Positions 8,826 through 20,300 of a stretch of 64,000 nt of DNA are shown in pieces. How positions within the stretch are numbered: the stretch's first letter is position 1; each line of letters begins with the position of its first letter. Position numbers and translations under genes: made by a program. The notes beneath the pieces are model-generated. The model made no database searches and was not told the DNA's origin. It saw nothing but the letters and a program-made list of their open reading frames with translations. The DNA is from Prorocentrum cordatum. Lineage: Eukaryota > Sar > Dinophyceae > Prorocentrales > Prorocentraceae. The stretch spans positions 42,896 through 106,895 of the forward strand of contig CAUYUJ010019863.1 in assembly GCA_963575745.1 (NCBI GenBank), written 5' to 3'.

Positions 8826-9075
8826 CCCTCGTCCTAGCACCGTCCGAGTACTCGAGATCTTGTCTAGCCCTGCCCGCTTCGCCTCCATCTTAGCCATCCT
8901 GCGCTTCTTGGCCCGCTGGTGCTTCAACTCTAGGATCTTGAACCTCTTGTGCTTCTTGTACTCTGCCAAGGACTCGAAACTCTGGACCTCGGGTTGAAAT
9001 CCGAATTGTTCCAGGAGCCCCCATAGGTCCTCGCAGTTGTGGGCATCAGCACCGCGCACGTTCACAGAAGGAGGG
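8826..9075 (-). CDS. Lys/Arg-rich exon of unknown gene
   Basis: The minus-strand frame has a clear protein-like character. It starts around SVNVRGADAHNCEDLW, then GLLEQFGFQPEVQSFESL, then a basic helix with KHKRFKILELKHQ and KKRRMAKMEAKR. The end coincides with GAGG|GTAAGG on the minus strand, a good splice donor, so more exons may follow below 8820. A candidate acceptor GGCAAG lies near 9085. The family was not recognised. It may belong to the same transcript as the exon at 9206-9702, 130 bases upstream, which ends at a GAG|GTCG donor; phase has not been proved. Confidence 0.5.
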
Positions 9076-9205
9076 GAGGTGGTCCTAGCGGCTTGCCACC
9101 TTAGCAGCAGCAGTCCGGACCACGGGAGAAGGTGTGCGAGGTTGGGTGAGGGTGCTGGTGGAGGGGCGAACCGATCGGCGAACAGAGCTTAACGAGAACA
9201 ACGAC

Positions 9206-9702
9206 CTCGGCCGCGTTGGGATCCGTCACAGCGATCGTGCTGTCCTTCGATTTCAAGTAGTCGAAGCCTGCCTTGGGGATCTTCCAGCCTTTGGTATTCT
9301 CTGGGCACTTTGTATGCATGTGGTAATCGAAGGCGTAGGACTCAGGCATCCAGCTTCCAACCAACTCGGGGCCGTTGTGCGCACGCGCCGACTTGATGTT
9401 CTTACCAACCATCCAATTTTTGGTTTCCAATCCATAGAACAAGTAGTAACCATTGGGGCCAGCGTAGACGGGACGACCCCCATGGAAGAATGGATCTGGC
9501 ACAAAAGTTTGCTTACCCCATGTAACTGTAGCGGTCTTGGAATAATTTCCGAACCATGGTGCCTGTTTTTCCGTGTTCACACTGCGGTTAAGTTTGAATA
9601 TGTTGTTGAAGTTCACAGTTTCAGCGCAATCTTCCTCCACCGAATGGCAATCCTCAGGATCGCTCTCCTGTGCCGGCATATGGCAGCAGCCACCCAGGCG
9701 CT
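9206..9702 (-). CDS. Exon of unknown gene with a GRPVYxGPNGYYLFY module
   Basis: About 165 residues read cleanly on the minus strand, from RLGGCCHMPAQES through VNFNNIFKLNRSVNTEKQA, then GGRPVYAGPNGYYLFYG, NWMVGKNI, SWMPESYAFDYHMH and WKIPKAGFDYLKSKDSTI, to DPNAAE. The GRPVY-GP-GYYLFY-x-W-VG pattern recalls a short beta-rich module seen in many algal and dinoflagellate predicted proteins. No catalytic function can be assigned. The 3' end matches a GAG|GTCGTTG donor. At the 5' end coding character stops at about 9702 and a repeat (9721-9845, also present at 54700-54830) begins at once, so the intron upstream contains a mobile repeat close to the acceptor. Confidence 0.6.
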
Positions 9703-9720
9703 TGATATTAAGTCCAACCC

Positions 9721-9845
9721 GCCCTTTAGGGCGCGAGTGGTTCAGAGCGCTTCCTCTTCCACCCCCCCTCCTTCTTCCCCTTGCGTGGAGGGGTTTGCCC
9801 CTCCCCCTGCTCTCTCCCCGTGGGCCTGGACGGGGCGCCCCGAGA
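9721..9845. repeat. Family I dispersed repeat, copy 1
   Basis: GCCCTTTAGGGCGCGAGTGG, then TTCTTCCCC and GGGGTTTGCCCCTCCCCCT, ending GGCCTGGACGGGG. The same order of blocks occurs at 54700-54830. It abuts the exon at 9206-9702. Confidence 0.8.
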
Positions 9846-9954
9846 GGTGCCAGCGTGTCCAAAAAAGGCATCGGCGGGAAGGCCAACAGCACTGTTGTTC
9901 CTCAAGTCTTGGGCTACTTTGGATTGAATGCCCCCCTCCGTCTTTGATCGCTCA

Positions 9955-10195
9955 CCTCCAAGATGGCCTCAGGATGGCCCCCCAGGTTCCCGGGAGTGCC
10001 CCAAGAGAGCCCCAAGAGGTGCCCAGGAGGCCCCAAGAGGCCCCCCGAGGCTCCCCCCCCGAGGCACCCAAGACGCTTTAAGAGGGTTCTGGGGCCGCCA
10101 AGGAGGCCCCCAAGACGCCCCAACAGGCCTACAGGAAGCTCTCCAGAGAATTCCGAAGATACTCCGAGAAGTCTCCAAGAGGCCTCAGGCCTTCC
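9955..10195. repeat. CCAAGAGGCCCC degenerate short-period array
   Basis: Variants of CCCCAAGAGG and CCCAAGACGC with a spacing of roughly 12-15 bases. The same vocabulary recurs at about 12150, 20200, 35540, 35840, 38230, 40800, 52640, 53440, 54110, 54470, 55090 and 56010. Confidence 0.8.
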
Positions 10196-10320
10196 TGTTC
10201 GCCCTCCTCCTCCTCCTCCTCATCCGCCTAATCCTCTTCGTCCCTCCTCCCTTCTCCCTCCTCCCTCCTTCCACCCTCCTCCTCCCACCCCTCCGTTCCT
10301 TTTCCTTATAAGTTACTTCT
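10196..10320. repeat. TCC/CTC pyrimidine tract
   Basis: CCTCCTCCTCCTCC and CTCCCTCCTTCC runs between the AAGAGGCC array and the 83-bp minisatellite. Confidence 0.7.
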
Positions 10321-10410
10321 CCCTGTCGCACCCCGAGGCCATTCGGAAGAGCGGCCCGGCGTTTCGTCTTACACTTCCCTGCAATTTGTGATCCTGAAAG
10401 TTGAATTTTG

Positions 10411-10835
10411 GCAACGGCTTCACAGATGGAGGGCGGAGTGCTTCCAAACATTTGGTTCTCGCCTCAGCGTCGCACACATTCGTCTTGACAGATTGCAGAA
10501 GCTTCACGGATTGAGAGCAGGTCTTTGTTCAACATGTGGCTATTGCTTTAGCGACGCGCAAATCCGTCTTCAAATTTGTATGAATTTTACGGGTTGAGGG
10601 CGGTTCCTTTTCAACATTTGGCTCTCGCCTTAGCGCCACGCACATTCGTCCTAAAAAATTGCAAGAGCTTCGCGGATTAAGGCTGGGTGGTTTTCAAAAT
10701 GTGGCTTTCACCTTAGCGCCGCGAACATCAGTCTTAACAAATTGCACGAGTTTCACGGGTTGAGGGCAGTTCCTTTTCAACATGTGGCTCTGCGCCGCGC
10801 ACATTCGTCCGAAGCATTTGCGACAGTTTCACGTA
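10411..10835. repeat. 83-bp minisatellite, five units
   Basis: Units start at 10411, 10495, 10578, 10661 and 10744 (steps 84, 83, 83, 83); a sixth partial unit starts at 10820 after a 7-base loss. The consensus includes TTCACGGATTGAGGGC, TTTTCAACATGTGGCTCTCG and CGCCGCGCACATTCGTC. It lies on the 3' side of the GT8 gene. Confidence 0.9.
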
Positions 10836-11319
10836 TCTCCATGGTTAGCGTGTCAGGAATGAATGTTGGAACGACTCTGGGTTGTAAGAGCACAACAGTT
10901 TCGTTGATTCACGGTGTCCAGGTCCCGAGAACGGTGTTCTAGCACGGTTCGGGATCGCCAAGACGCAAGAGTCAGGTTGATTCGTGGCGTTGAAGTCACA
11001 ACAATAATGTTCTGCAACGCTTCAGAATCTTCCAACAGTTGTCGCCCAACGGGGCACTTCCCTCAGTGGTACTGAAACCTTGTAGGGGCCTTTGGATAGT
11101 GAACTTGGAGAGAGTGTTTAGTCATGTTTAGTCCAACTTCGTTGATGAGTCTTCACTGGTCCTCCTCCTCCTCCTCTTCTGGTTCCTCCTCTGTGCTCGC
11201 CCTCTTGGGGTATGACGGCTCCCCAGCCTTTATTTCACTGCGTGCTCCCCCACATGCCTGATCAGGGCAACTCGCCTGGGCATCGTTTCTGGATGAGCTG
11301 GTGGGATTACGCGGAGCAT
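10836..11319. other. 3' flank of the GT8 gene
   Basis: Two diverged units of about 80 bases (AACAGTTTCGTTGATTCACGG at 10898 and GTCAGGTTGATTCGTGGCG at 10970) and a short TCC tract at 11160. It probably contains the 3' untranslated region of the minus-strand gene ending at 11320. No polyadenylation signal can be assigned. Confidence 0.4.
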
Positions 11320-14300
11320 CTAGAATTGCAGCGGCTTCGTCAGCATCTTCACGTTATCCACGAGGTCGCAATAAAAATTTGACCAGGCGCTGCAAGAACC
11401 GTGGTTCATAGCGGAACACTTCTCAAACGGACCAGAAGGTTTGCGGACAAAGCTCAGGAACTTCTCGTCCGCTATGGCTGGCTTTGGGCCGCCGAAGAAA
11501 TGCGATACCACCACTTCTGTGCAGCGTTTCTGGCACTTGTCAGCCCCTTGCACGTCCCATGGGTCCATGCAGTTGTATTTCCTGTCCAGCGCTGTGGCGT
11601 TATTCTCAAAATAATCATTGATGATCTGCTCGTCGTTCTGCCTGGTCGCATTGCCAGCCATGACCGCGGCTGCTTTGACTAACATTCCCATGTAATGTTC
11701 GAGACTCGGCTTGAAAAGCATGACGCCAGCGCTGTACGGAGAGTTGACACCATGGCTGTGCACTCTGTTGCACCCGTTCGGGACCATGCCGATGTTGCCC
11801 TCGGGAACGAGGCTTGCGCCAGTCCCGTTTAACAAGGCGTTCAACTCGCCACTCGCAACATAAGTGTCTGCATCCATATCCGCCGACCCCCGCTTGCCAG
11901 GGTTGTGGGTTGACGTTGCGCGCGAGACTTTGGGCTGTCCCCCTCCCGATCCCCTTCCCCCAGAAGCCAACATCTCGTTGAACGGACTGTGGGGATTGGG
12001 GGCGGGAGGAAGAAGGGGAGTGGGAGGACGAGCTCATCAACGCACCTCCAGGACCCTCGAAGCCTTCAAATCCGAAATCCACCACCTGTGGCGTCCGAGG
12101 TACAGAAGATGCCTTGCAAGATGGGCTCAGGAAAGGGCTGCAACACGCTGGAGAGGCCTGAAGCTCACCCAAGACGGCCTGAAGGCGGCCCAAGAGGCCA
12201 TCAAGACGCCCAAAGAGGGCCCCAAGAGAATGTGCAAGAGGGCATCCACAGGCAACAACTATGGAGGTCCCAACGGTTTCTTCCAAACCATCCTGTGGTT
12301 TGTTGGGTCCTCCTTCTGAAGAGACAGCGCCCCGCGTCTCCCCCGAAATTACACAATATGAATTGTACCCTCCTCTCTCCCCTGATGACGTCCACAAGAC
12401 ATCCGGCCCCCCTCCGCGTTTTGTTTTTCACACACAGGATGCCCCGGAAACGGATTTTCGCTTGATTTGTTTCAGGGAGTTGCTCTCGATGAAGCGCTGG
12501 CCTCATTATCGGGCTTCCGCTCGTTCCGAATCGAGCTCCCGCTGCAGCGCTGGCCTCATTTCCGCACTTCCTCTCGTTCCGAATCGTGCGGCCGCTTCAC
12601 CGCTGGCCTCATTTCCGCGCTTCCGCGCGTTTGAAATTCTGGTAGTGCTAAATCGTACTACCGCTGCAGCGCGGGCCGCTGCAGCGCGGGCTTTCTCGTC
12701 CTTCCAAATCGGCCCAAATATAAAACATTGACCTCCGAAGCAGCATCAGAAGTGATTCCACATCTCGTCTCAATTCGCTTTTTCTTGGGCCCGCAGAAGT
12801 TAATCCACATGTAATGTCCATTCGTTCATTCTTGGGCCGCAGAAGGCCCCCCCCCCCCCACTTTGGGGCATCGTCGTTTTGAAGAAGTATCAAGCGGGAG
12901 CCCGTTTCTGCTTTAAGAAGGCGATGTTGAAACCAGCAGAGCCAGCGGGTTCTCTCCATCAGCCCCGCCTCGTGAGGAACTTTCGGGGAAGCCTAGAGAG
13001 CTGAACATGGAGCAGCGGCTTCAGACCAGCCCAGACCTACCGAAGACGATCATTACCCCCCAAGGAACCCAGTGCCACTGTTCTGTGCCGCTGTGCGATG
13101 CCATGCTGTGCGTCGCAATGCTTTGTGATGAAATACTTCACCACGCAATTCCACACCATGCTATGACATGCTACGCTTAGCATTTCTCTTCTACGCCATG
13201 CTATGCCATGCGCTACGATGCATCGCGCACCCTCCTGGGATCATTGCCCTGTTCGATATCCGCCTGTACGAATGGAGAGGAGATCTACGCCATGGTAAGG
13301 GATGGGAGGAAGTGGTAGGATGTCAGATATGACGCGAACGCACCTAGCTTGCCTCATCCCCCTCCCCCCTCCTCCCTCCTCCTCCAATTTGTGCCTCTGC
13401 CCTCCCGTACCCTCCATTCGGCACACCCCTCACACGCACCGTGGCCCCTTAGGGAGCTCCACCGTTGCAGTGGGAGCGTACGCACGCAGCCCCGCACCCA
13501 TTTCGGCACACCCCTCGCACGTTTCGCGGTCCCACAGGTAGCTGCTCCACCGAAGGCGCCCAGAGGGAGCGCTCGAATGCTGCCCCGCACAACCCCCGTG
13601 CATTCTGGCTCAAGGATTCAAGGTTTAAGATACACATCCGGTAACTCACTCAGAAGAAACAGAAAAAACGTCATAAACACAAACTTTGTGGCGCTCCGCG
13701 AGGACTTCTTCGATCAGCGCTGGACCCCCTCCCTGACGGGCGAAGCGCGCCAAGGGCGGCGCCGGAGGCGGCGCCGGGGGGACCAGCGCGGATCCAAGAA
13801 ATCCGCGCGGAGTGTGGAAAGTTTTATGTGTGTGCCGTTTTGCCTTCTTTGGTTATCCACCGGTCGGAAGAAGTACATCGAAACATGAAGTAGGAAGGCG
13901 TTGAAAGTAGATTGCGTGTCCGCCCGCCCCCTAGAGAGGAAGGAAAAGGTGAAGCCACTCGATCACTGAGACAGGAAGGTGCTTAAAGAAGATTAGAACC
14001 TGGGGCTCCATACATTCTTACTTTCGACGACCGATGAGTACTCCCTCTTACCGTTAAGTTGGGCCTGTCCCCCTACAAGAGGATTTTCGACGAAAAATGG
14101 AAAAATACTTCAAAAATACATCAAAATGGTCAAACAATACTCCAAAGGAATATTCTTTGACAATTTTGTTGGGATTTTTTGAAAGTGTTCGTCGAAGATC
14201 CCCCTGTAGGGGGACATGCCCGACTTAATATTACCGTCCCGCCGACACCGGTGCACAGCTTGCCTCTCGTCCTATCGACGACCTCTCGAGTCATCCTCTC

Positions 14301-17300
14301 CTGCGGGAGGGTCTCGCCTGCCGGGGCGCGTGGACACACCTATCGCGGCCAGGTGATCTGCTGCAGAGGCTCCCCAGCCTTAAGTCGGGCCTGTCCCCCT
14401 ACAGGGGGGTTTTCGACGAAAAATAAAAATACCCCAAGATTATTTAAGAATAGTCCAAATATAGTCTGGGGATAACTTTTTGAGTATGTTTTGACCTGTT
14501 TGGGGTATTTCTTGGGTATTCTTCATTTTTCGTCGAAAATCCCCCTTGTAGTGGGACACGCCCGACAGAACCCCAGCCCTTTGAACGAGATGGATGGGAA
14601 GGGGCCCAGGAACACACAAATCAACATACCGAACTCCCAGGACGCCTTAGCTTTTCAATCTTTTCTGGAGTGCCGTCTTCCCCTCCACGTCCCACATGTT
14701 CCTGGGCATCGGCGACTATTTGTGGCTGTGTGTGTTTTCCCCTCCTGCGGATGGGGCTGAGGGGGCAGAGCAGCACCACGTCGGCACGCCTGCCACTCCA
14801 GCAGGCGCCCAGGCAACAATCGCCGACCCTTCATGAGATCGCGGCCATGTTCCGGCAGGAGATGACCCCGCTTCAGCGCGGCATCTCTGACCTCGAGAAC
14901 AACGTCACCATAATGGGCAACATGATGAACACACGGACGAGCGCGGTGGAGGGGAAGATTGACAGCTTCGAGACCCGAATCGCGGATCGTGAGAAGCCGA
15001 ATGCCAGCAAGACGAATACTACCTGGTCTGCTTGCACTGCGAACGCAGAGATTTGCGAGCGGCTCAAGGTCTCGGAGCTGCAGATCGCCATGCTGACGGT
15101 TTCGGACCCCAGCAGTGCCGACAACAAGGCAGAGAGGGACAAGGCCCTGGTCATCGGTGACCTGCAGTCGTTCGTCGCGGTGGAGGATTCGAAGGATAGT
15201 GTGCCAAACTAACTTTGGGACGCTTTCGGGCCCCAGCCCCAAAATACCTACACCCAAAACGATTTCCGGGGCATTGTTTTCCTGAAACTTCTGCCCACAA
15301 GAGACCAGGATAAAGTTTCACTCGTGTTCCGCAAAGGGTCGTTCAAAGAAGGGGGAAACAACATTTGGGCGAAGCGTGACAAAGTCCTCTGGGAACGAAT
15401 CCTTTCTTCGTTCGTTTTTGAAGCGGAACAAATGCTAAGAAAATGGGGATACGAGTCCACAGCCGTGTGGGCCGACCCAGAAGAAGGCAACATCTGGGTG
15501 GGCGATGTCGTCGCTGTTCACGGGTACGTCGAGGGGGGTAAGCTGTCCGTAGACCACGGGCCTGGCTGAAAAGATTGGCTCACGGACCCGGCGCTCCCCG
15601 AGTACACCACCCACATTGCCACGTTGAGCAGTAAGCTGGATAACGTCCCGACGAAGGGGGCTGGAAAGCAGCGTTCAAGGGAAAGGTGAAGAGTGGCAAG
15701 GGAATGGGCTCCCAGCGCAAATAAGGGCGCGAGCGGTGCGGAAGCAGAGACGTTTCACCTCAATTACGTGGGTGTGGTCAACATTACCTTCCACATCCCC
15801 ATAGAGCTCCTGATGATTCTACCGCGGAACGAAGCTTTCTCGTAAAAAGCTAGACAGAAGCGAAACAAGTTCAACTGGAGAGCGTTATGAATCAACATCG
15901 TATTGGGATCCTGTGCGTACAACATATCTGGGGGCCGAAATCTGACACTTTCGTTACCGAGACTGGCCTCTTAATTGCCTTATCTGGCGGGGCGGAAGAC
16001 GATTCAGAGCGTGCTGGATTGGGTTCCTGCTAACCTCGTGGGTCCAATGACCGGTGGTGGGTTTCTGCCAGGCTACATCCGCAATGGCGTCCTTGCAGCT
16101 ACGAGTGCCAGGTGTCAAGGCCGCCATCTTCTCCGCCTACGCGCCCCACAGTGGCAAGCCTTTCGAACAGCAGCACGCTTTCTTCCACGATCTTGTAGAA
16201 TTCGTTGGGTCCAGATCCGCTCGCGGACCCAAGCTTGTGTTGGCCCCCAAGTGTTGCTCTGCCCGCAAGAGGACTGGAAGGAGGTCGCTAACAGACGCTT
16301 GCTCGTGGAGACCTGCACGTATCTGAGCATGTGTCCGGCGAACAAACTCTCTGACGTTCCTCTGGATTGCCTGACAACGTCGGAACCCTGGCGGGCACGG
16401 TTAATGGATAACAGACGCACTCGCAGATCGATTGTCCGGTGTGCGAACAGAGCCGACGCCACAAAATCAAACGCGTGTCTGCGCGCAGGGAGGTGCCGTT
16501 ATCCTCTCACCATTTCCTGCTGCAGGCGTCGGTGCTGCTAGAAGTTGAAAAATGCGGCCGAGAAGCTGCATTTAAAGCAGAGAGGAGACTGGGAGCATAT
16601 CCGTAAACTGCGACGAGGTTTTTGCCCTGCACAGGGTCGGCTCCGCGGCAGCACAGGCGAATTGATCGAGAGCGACTGCCGGGCACATCTGCGTTGAGCG
16701 AAGAGCTGCCGGTGAACTTGCACTCGAAACGCTGTCATAAGGAACCCTAACTAAGGAATAGGGCCCTGGTAGCTCATCAGTTGAACTTCGATTTCCCATA
16801 GGTGGCCTAAGGAGGAAAACCTAAGACAAACTGCGAAGCAATGAAGGAACCCTGAGCTCCTCCCCCACGAGAAGGGTTTCTTCTGCAACGGCCCGACTGT
16901 AAGTGCCATCACGGAGAGCGAAGTCTCTTCGGCTGCAGCGACACGGAAACACGGTCGCGCTGGCGGCCTCGATGATCCGCCGCCCGAGACTTGGAAAGCC
17001 GCTGCAGAGGACAGAGTACAGTCAAAACGTATATTGAGGACGCGTGGTAAGGACGCAAGACCCTTGGAGGCTGAAGCTGGGATTTTTTGGGCGGCGGCGA
17101 CCAGTGAAAATGGCAAAGGACGGGCCACAGAGGCAAGGACGCAAGGGTATTTCAGATGAAGGCGCGCGTCCTTACTAGGCGCGGTGACTGTACCTGCGCT
17201 CGCTTGGATTACCAGATTCTGCCACATGGTTTGGACGCAGGGTCGGGTCCGTGGCGCCTGGCACAAGGAGCGCGCTGCATGGTCAAACGAAAAGGCCCGA

Positions 17301-20300
17301 CAGCGTGCGACAACTGAATGCCGATATGACCGCTTCACATTGGATACGAGGCCTTCGCGTTGATCCAGTTGCAGAGGTTGAAGGATGCTGGGGCCGAAGA
17401 CCGCATTTGGCCAACTTCATTCGGCGTTCGCTTCAAAAGAGGCACCGCTGAGGCGATCTCCGTGGCAGGACGAATCCTAGGGGATGCCTGCTCAACCGAG
17501 AACGGCAGCGCGATGCTTTTGGCTTTAGACTGGGCAAAACTTTCGACTCGGTGGTGTCAGACGCTTTGGCAACCTCGCGTTTGGGTGCCCAGACAGACTC
17601 GTGAATATGGTCAAATAACTAACAGTGCCAGGACCTTCGTGGTGTCCGATTTCGGTGTATCGTCCGCTGAACGGGACCAGTTTTTCGGTATTTGCCAAGG
17701 TTGCCCATTGTCCCCGTTTTTGTTCACCATCTTCATGACGACTTTGTTGATGGCAGGCGCGCAGAAAGAACTTTGGCTGCGGTTACCAGATCTTCCTGAC
17801 GCAATTCGTCCGGGAGCTCATGTACGCAGACGACACTTTGCTCCTCGATGTTGATCCCTTCGTCGTGGGCGAGCTGAGGGCGTGCGTCGAGAACTGTGGC
17901 GAGCACTACGGCTCAAATTTGAAATGGAGGAAAGAAGATCTGATGAAGGTCCATCCTGCAGAACAGCGCCAGAGATCAAGTACAAGACAAAGAAGCTCTG
18001 ACTTACCTCGGCACCTAGCTCGCGTCGGACAGGTGATGCGGATCGGAGCTGGACTAGAGCATCGGCAGGCCAAACAAGATGCCAAGGCATTGAATCAGCG
18101 TGGTCGAAATCTGCATTGAGCAGACAGAGCAATGTAAAAATTGTCAACGCGTACATGGTTTCCCAGCCTGCGCACTGTCCGTTTGCAACTTGTCTTAATC
18201 AGGCAGAACGTAAAAATATGGACGGCTTTCAGGCGCGCTGGTTAAGGTCAATGTTTCGGGCCCCATCTTGGGCGCCCGAGTTATCCGGGGTAACTCGGGT
18301 CCGGGGTAACGCGGGTTTGGATTCCCGAAAAACGAACCCGCGAGTTAGCCCTGACCCGAGTTACCCCTGATGATTCGGGGCTCTGGGCGCCCGAATTATC
18401 CAGGGTAGCCCGGGCCCGGGGTAACGCGGGTTTGGATTCCCGAAAAACGAACCCGCGAGTTAGCCCTGACCCGAGTTACCCCTGGTGATTCGGGGCTCTG
18501 GGCGCCCGAATTATCCAGGGTAGCCCGGGCCCGGGGTAACTCGGGCTCGGAATCCCGAAACGCGAACCCGAGTTAGCCCTGACCCGAGTTACCCCTGGTG
18601 ATTCGGGGCTCTGACCATCTGCGTACATCAGTCGCGTGTCGAACGTCGCCTTGCTGAACATGGCTGGTGACCGGCCGCCGAGCGAGCTCGTCGTCAGACA
18701 ACACATGATGGCCTCAAGGCAGCTCGCCGGGCACGATCCAGTGAGACACACTCAGCATTGGAACCCGGCAGTCTCGCTCTCGAGCAGCCGACATGCCCCC
18801 GGAAGAGAGGACGCCCCCGGCAAACGTGGGGAATAATGGTAACGAGCAGTTGTTTGGACATTGCTGGGCCCCCTGCCCAGCAATGGGCGAAGTCTGTGCA
18901 CGAGCTTGCCCAACACGTGTAGATTGCACCCGCAACGTTCTCTTTCCTCCCACGTTCCTCCTCCCCCGCCCCTCCTCCTCCCTGTCTAGTCATAATTCGC
19001 CTTTTCATGGGTTGCCAATGCTGCAACTCATTGTGCCCACGCGTCCCTCTGGATGCACGGCTGTGTGGTGGTGGTGGTGGGCCCCCTGCCCGTCTTGCTG
19101 CCTACTTCCGCCCCGAGGGCGGTGCAAGCGCCGGCAGGGTAGCCAGCTGTCCGCGCATGGCGCCTTTGCTTTCTGTGTTGTATCATACCATCGGGGCGTT
19201 GACCTAAGGAACTCCAAATAAGGAACGAGGCCCCTTTCTCCCATAAGTTGAACTTCGATTTCCCATGGGAAACCTCAGGAAAACCGAAGGCAAACTGCAG
19301 AACAATCAAGAAACACCGAGCCCCTCCCCAACGAAAAGGGTTTCTTTTTCAGGGCCCCGACTGTACTCTCTTGCTTGCGCACCGGCTGGCGCAAGGCGAC
19401 CTGACTGACTGACTAGATTGAGCTCCGTCGAAGGCCCTGGTGGGAGCGTTCGCATGCCGCATTGCAAGTATTTCGGCACCATCCTCGCACGCTTCGTGTC
19501 CACACAGGAAGCTCCACCAGAGGCCCCAGTGGGAGTGTTCGCATGCAGCCCCGCACCCATCCTGGCACACCGCTCACATGCCTCGCATCCCCATAGCCAG
19601 CTCCACCGACGGCCCCAGTGGGAGAGTTCGCATGCCACCCCGCGCCCATTTCGGCGCACCCCGCGCACGTTTCGTGGCCCCGTGGGGAGCTCCGCCGACA
19701 GCCCCAGTGGTAGCGTTCGCATGCCGCCCCGCCCCCATTTTGGCACATCCTCCACAAGTACCGTGGCCCCATAGGCAGCTCCGCCGACAATACCAGTGAG
19801 AGCGTTCGCATACCGTCCCGCACCCATTTCGGCACACCCCTCGCACGCTTCTTGACCCCATCGAAGGCGCCAGCGGGAGCGTTCGCATGCCGCCCCGCAC
19901 CCATCTCGGCACACCCCTCACACAACGCGTGGCCCCGTAGGCAGCTCCACCCAAGGCCCCGGTGTCGATGTTCGCACGCTGACCCGCACCCACTCCGGCG
20001 CACCTCTCGCACGCTTCGTGGCCCCATGGGGAGCTCCACCGAAGACGATAGCAGTACCTGCGCTACTCTCGACTGCATATGGCTGGGCCCTTCGCCAAGG
20101 TAATCCAAGCTTTCGCGTTCTCGCCTGTCGTCTTCTTCTTGCTCGTGCACCGTGAGGCGGACCGCGAGCCCAACGCCCACCCCCCCCGCTAGACCGGCAC
20201 GTGATAGCCCGAGGAGCCCCCCAAGGAGGCCGCAAGACGGCCCAAGAGGCCCCCAAGACGGCTCTCAAGGTGGGGCCAAGACTGCCAGCAGAGAGGTCCA

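Larger units (their letters stand above)
14756..18265 (+). mobile_element. Decayed LINE (non-LTR retrotransposon) in the GT8 intron
   Basis: Plus-strand pieces occur in the order of a LINE. 14760-15209: a coiled ORF1-like part (IAAMFRQEMTPLQRGISDLE). 15213-15566: an RRM-like part (DFRGIVFLKLLP, NIWAKRDKVLWERILSSFVF, LRKWGYESTAVW). 16054-16235: endonuclease remnant (VKAAIFSAYAPHSGKPFEQ, FHDLVEFVG). 17345-18265: reverse transcriptase (FKRGTAEAISVA, GSAMLLALDWAK, FGICQGCPLSPFLFTIFM, MYADDTLLL, LNQAERKNMDGFQARWLRS). An in-frame TAA at 15210 and TGA at 15567, and several frame changes (for example between 17815 and 17820), show it is dead. It is inserted in the same direction as the plus strand, antisense to the GT8 gene. 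The 3' end abuts a palindromic tandem array. Confidence 0.9.

Noticed and set aside
10411-10835. CRISPR-like array
   Set aside because: Regular 83-bp tandem units diverge along their whole length with no conserved-repeat / unique-spacer pattern; it is a minisatellite.
18270-18614. CRISPR-like array
   Set aside because: Units are about 115 bases, internally palindromic and contiguous without distinct spacers, in a eukaryotic context.
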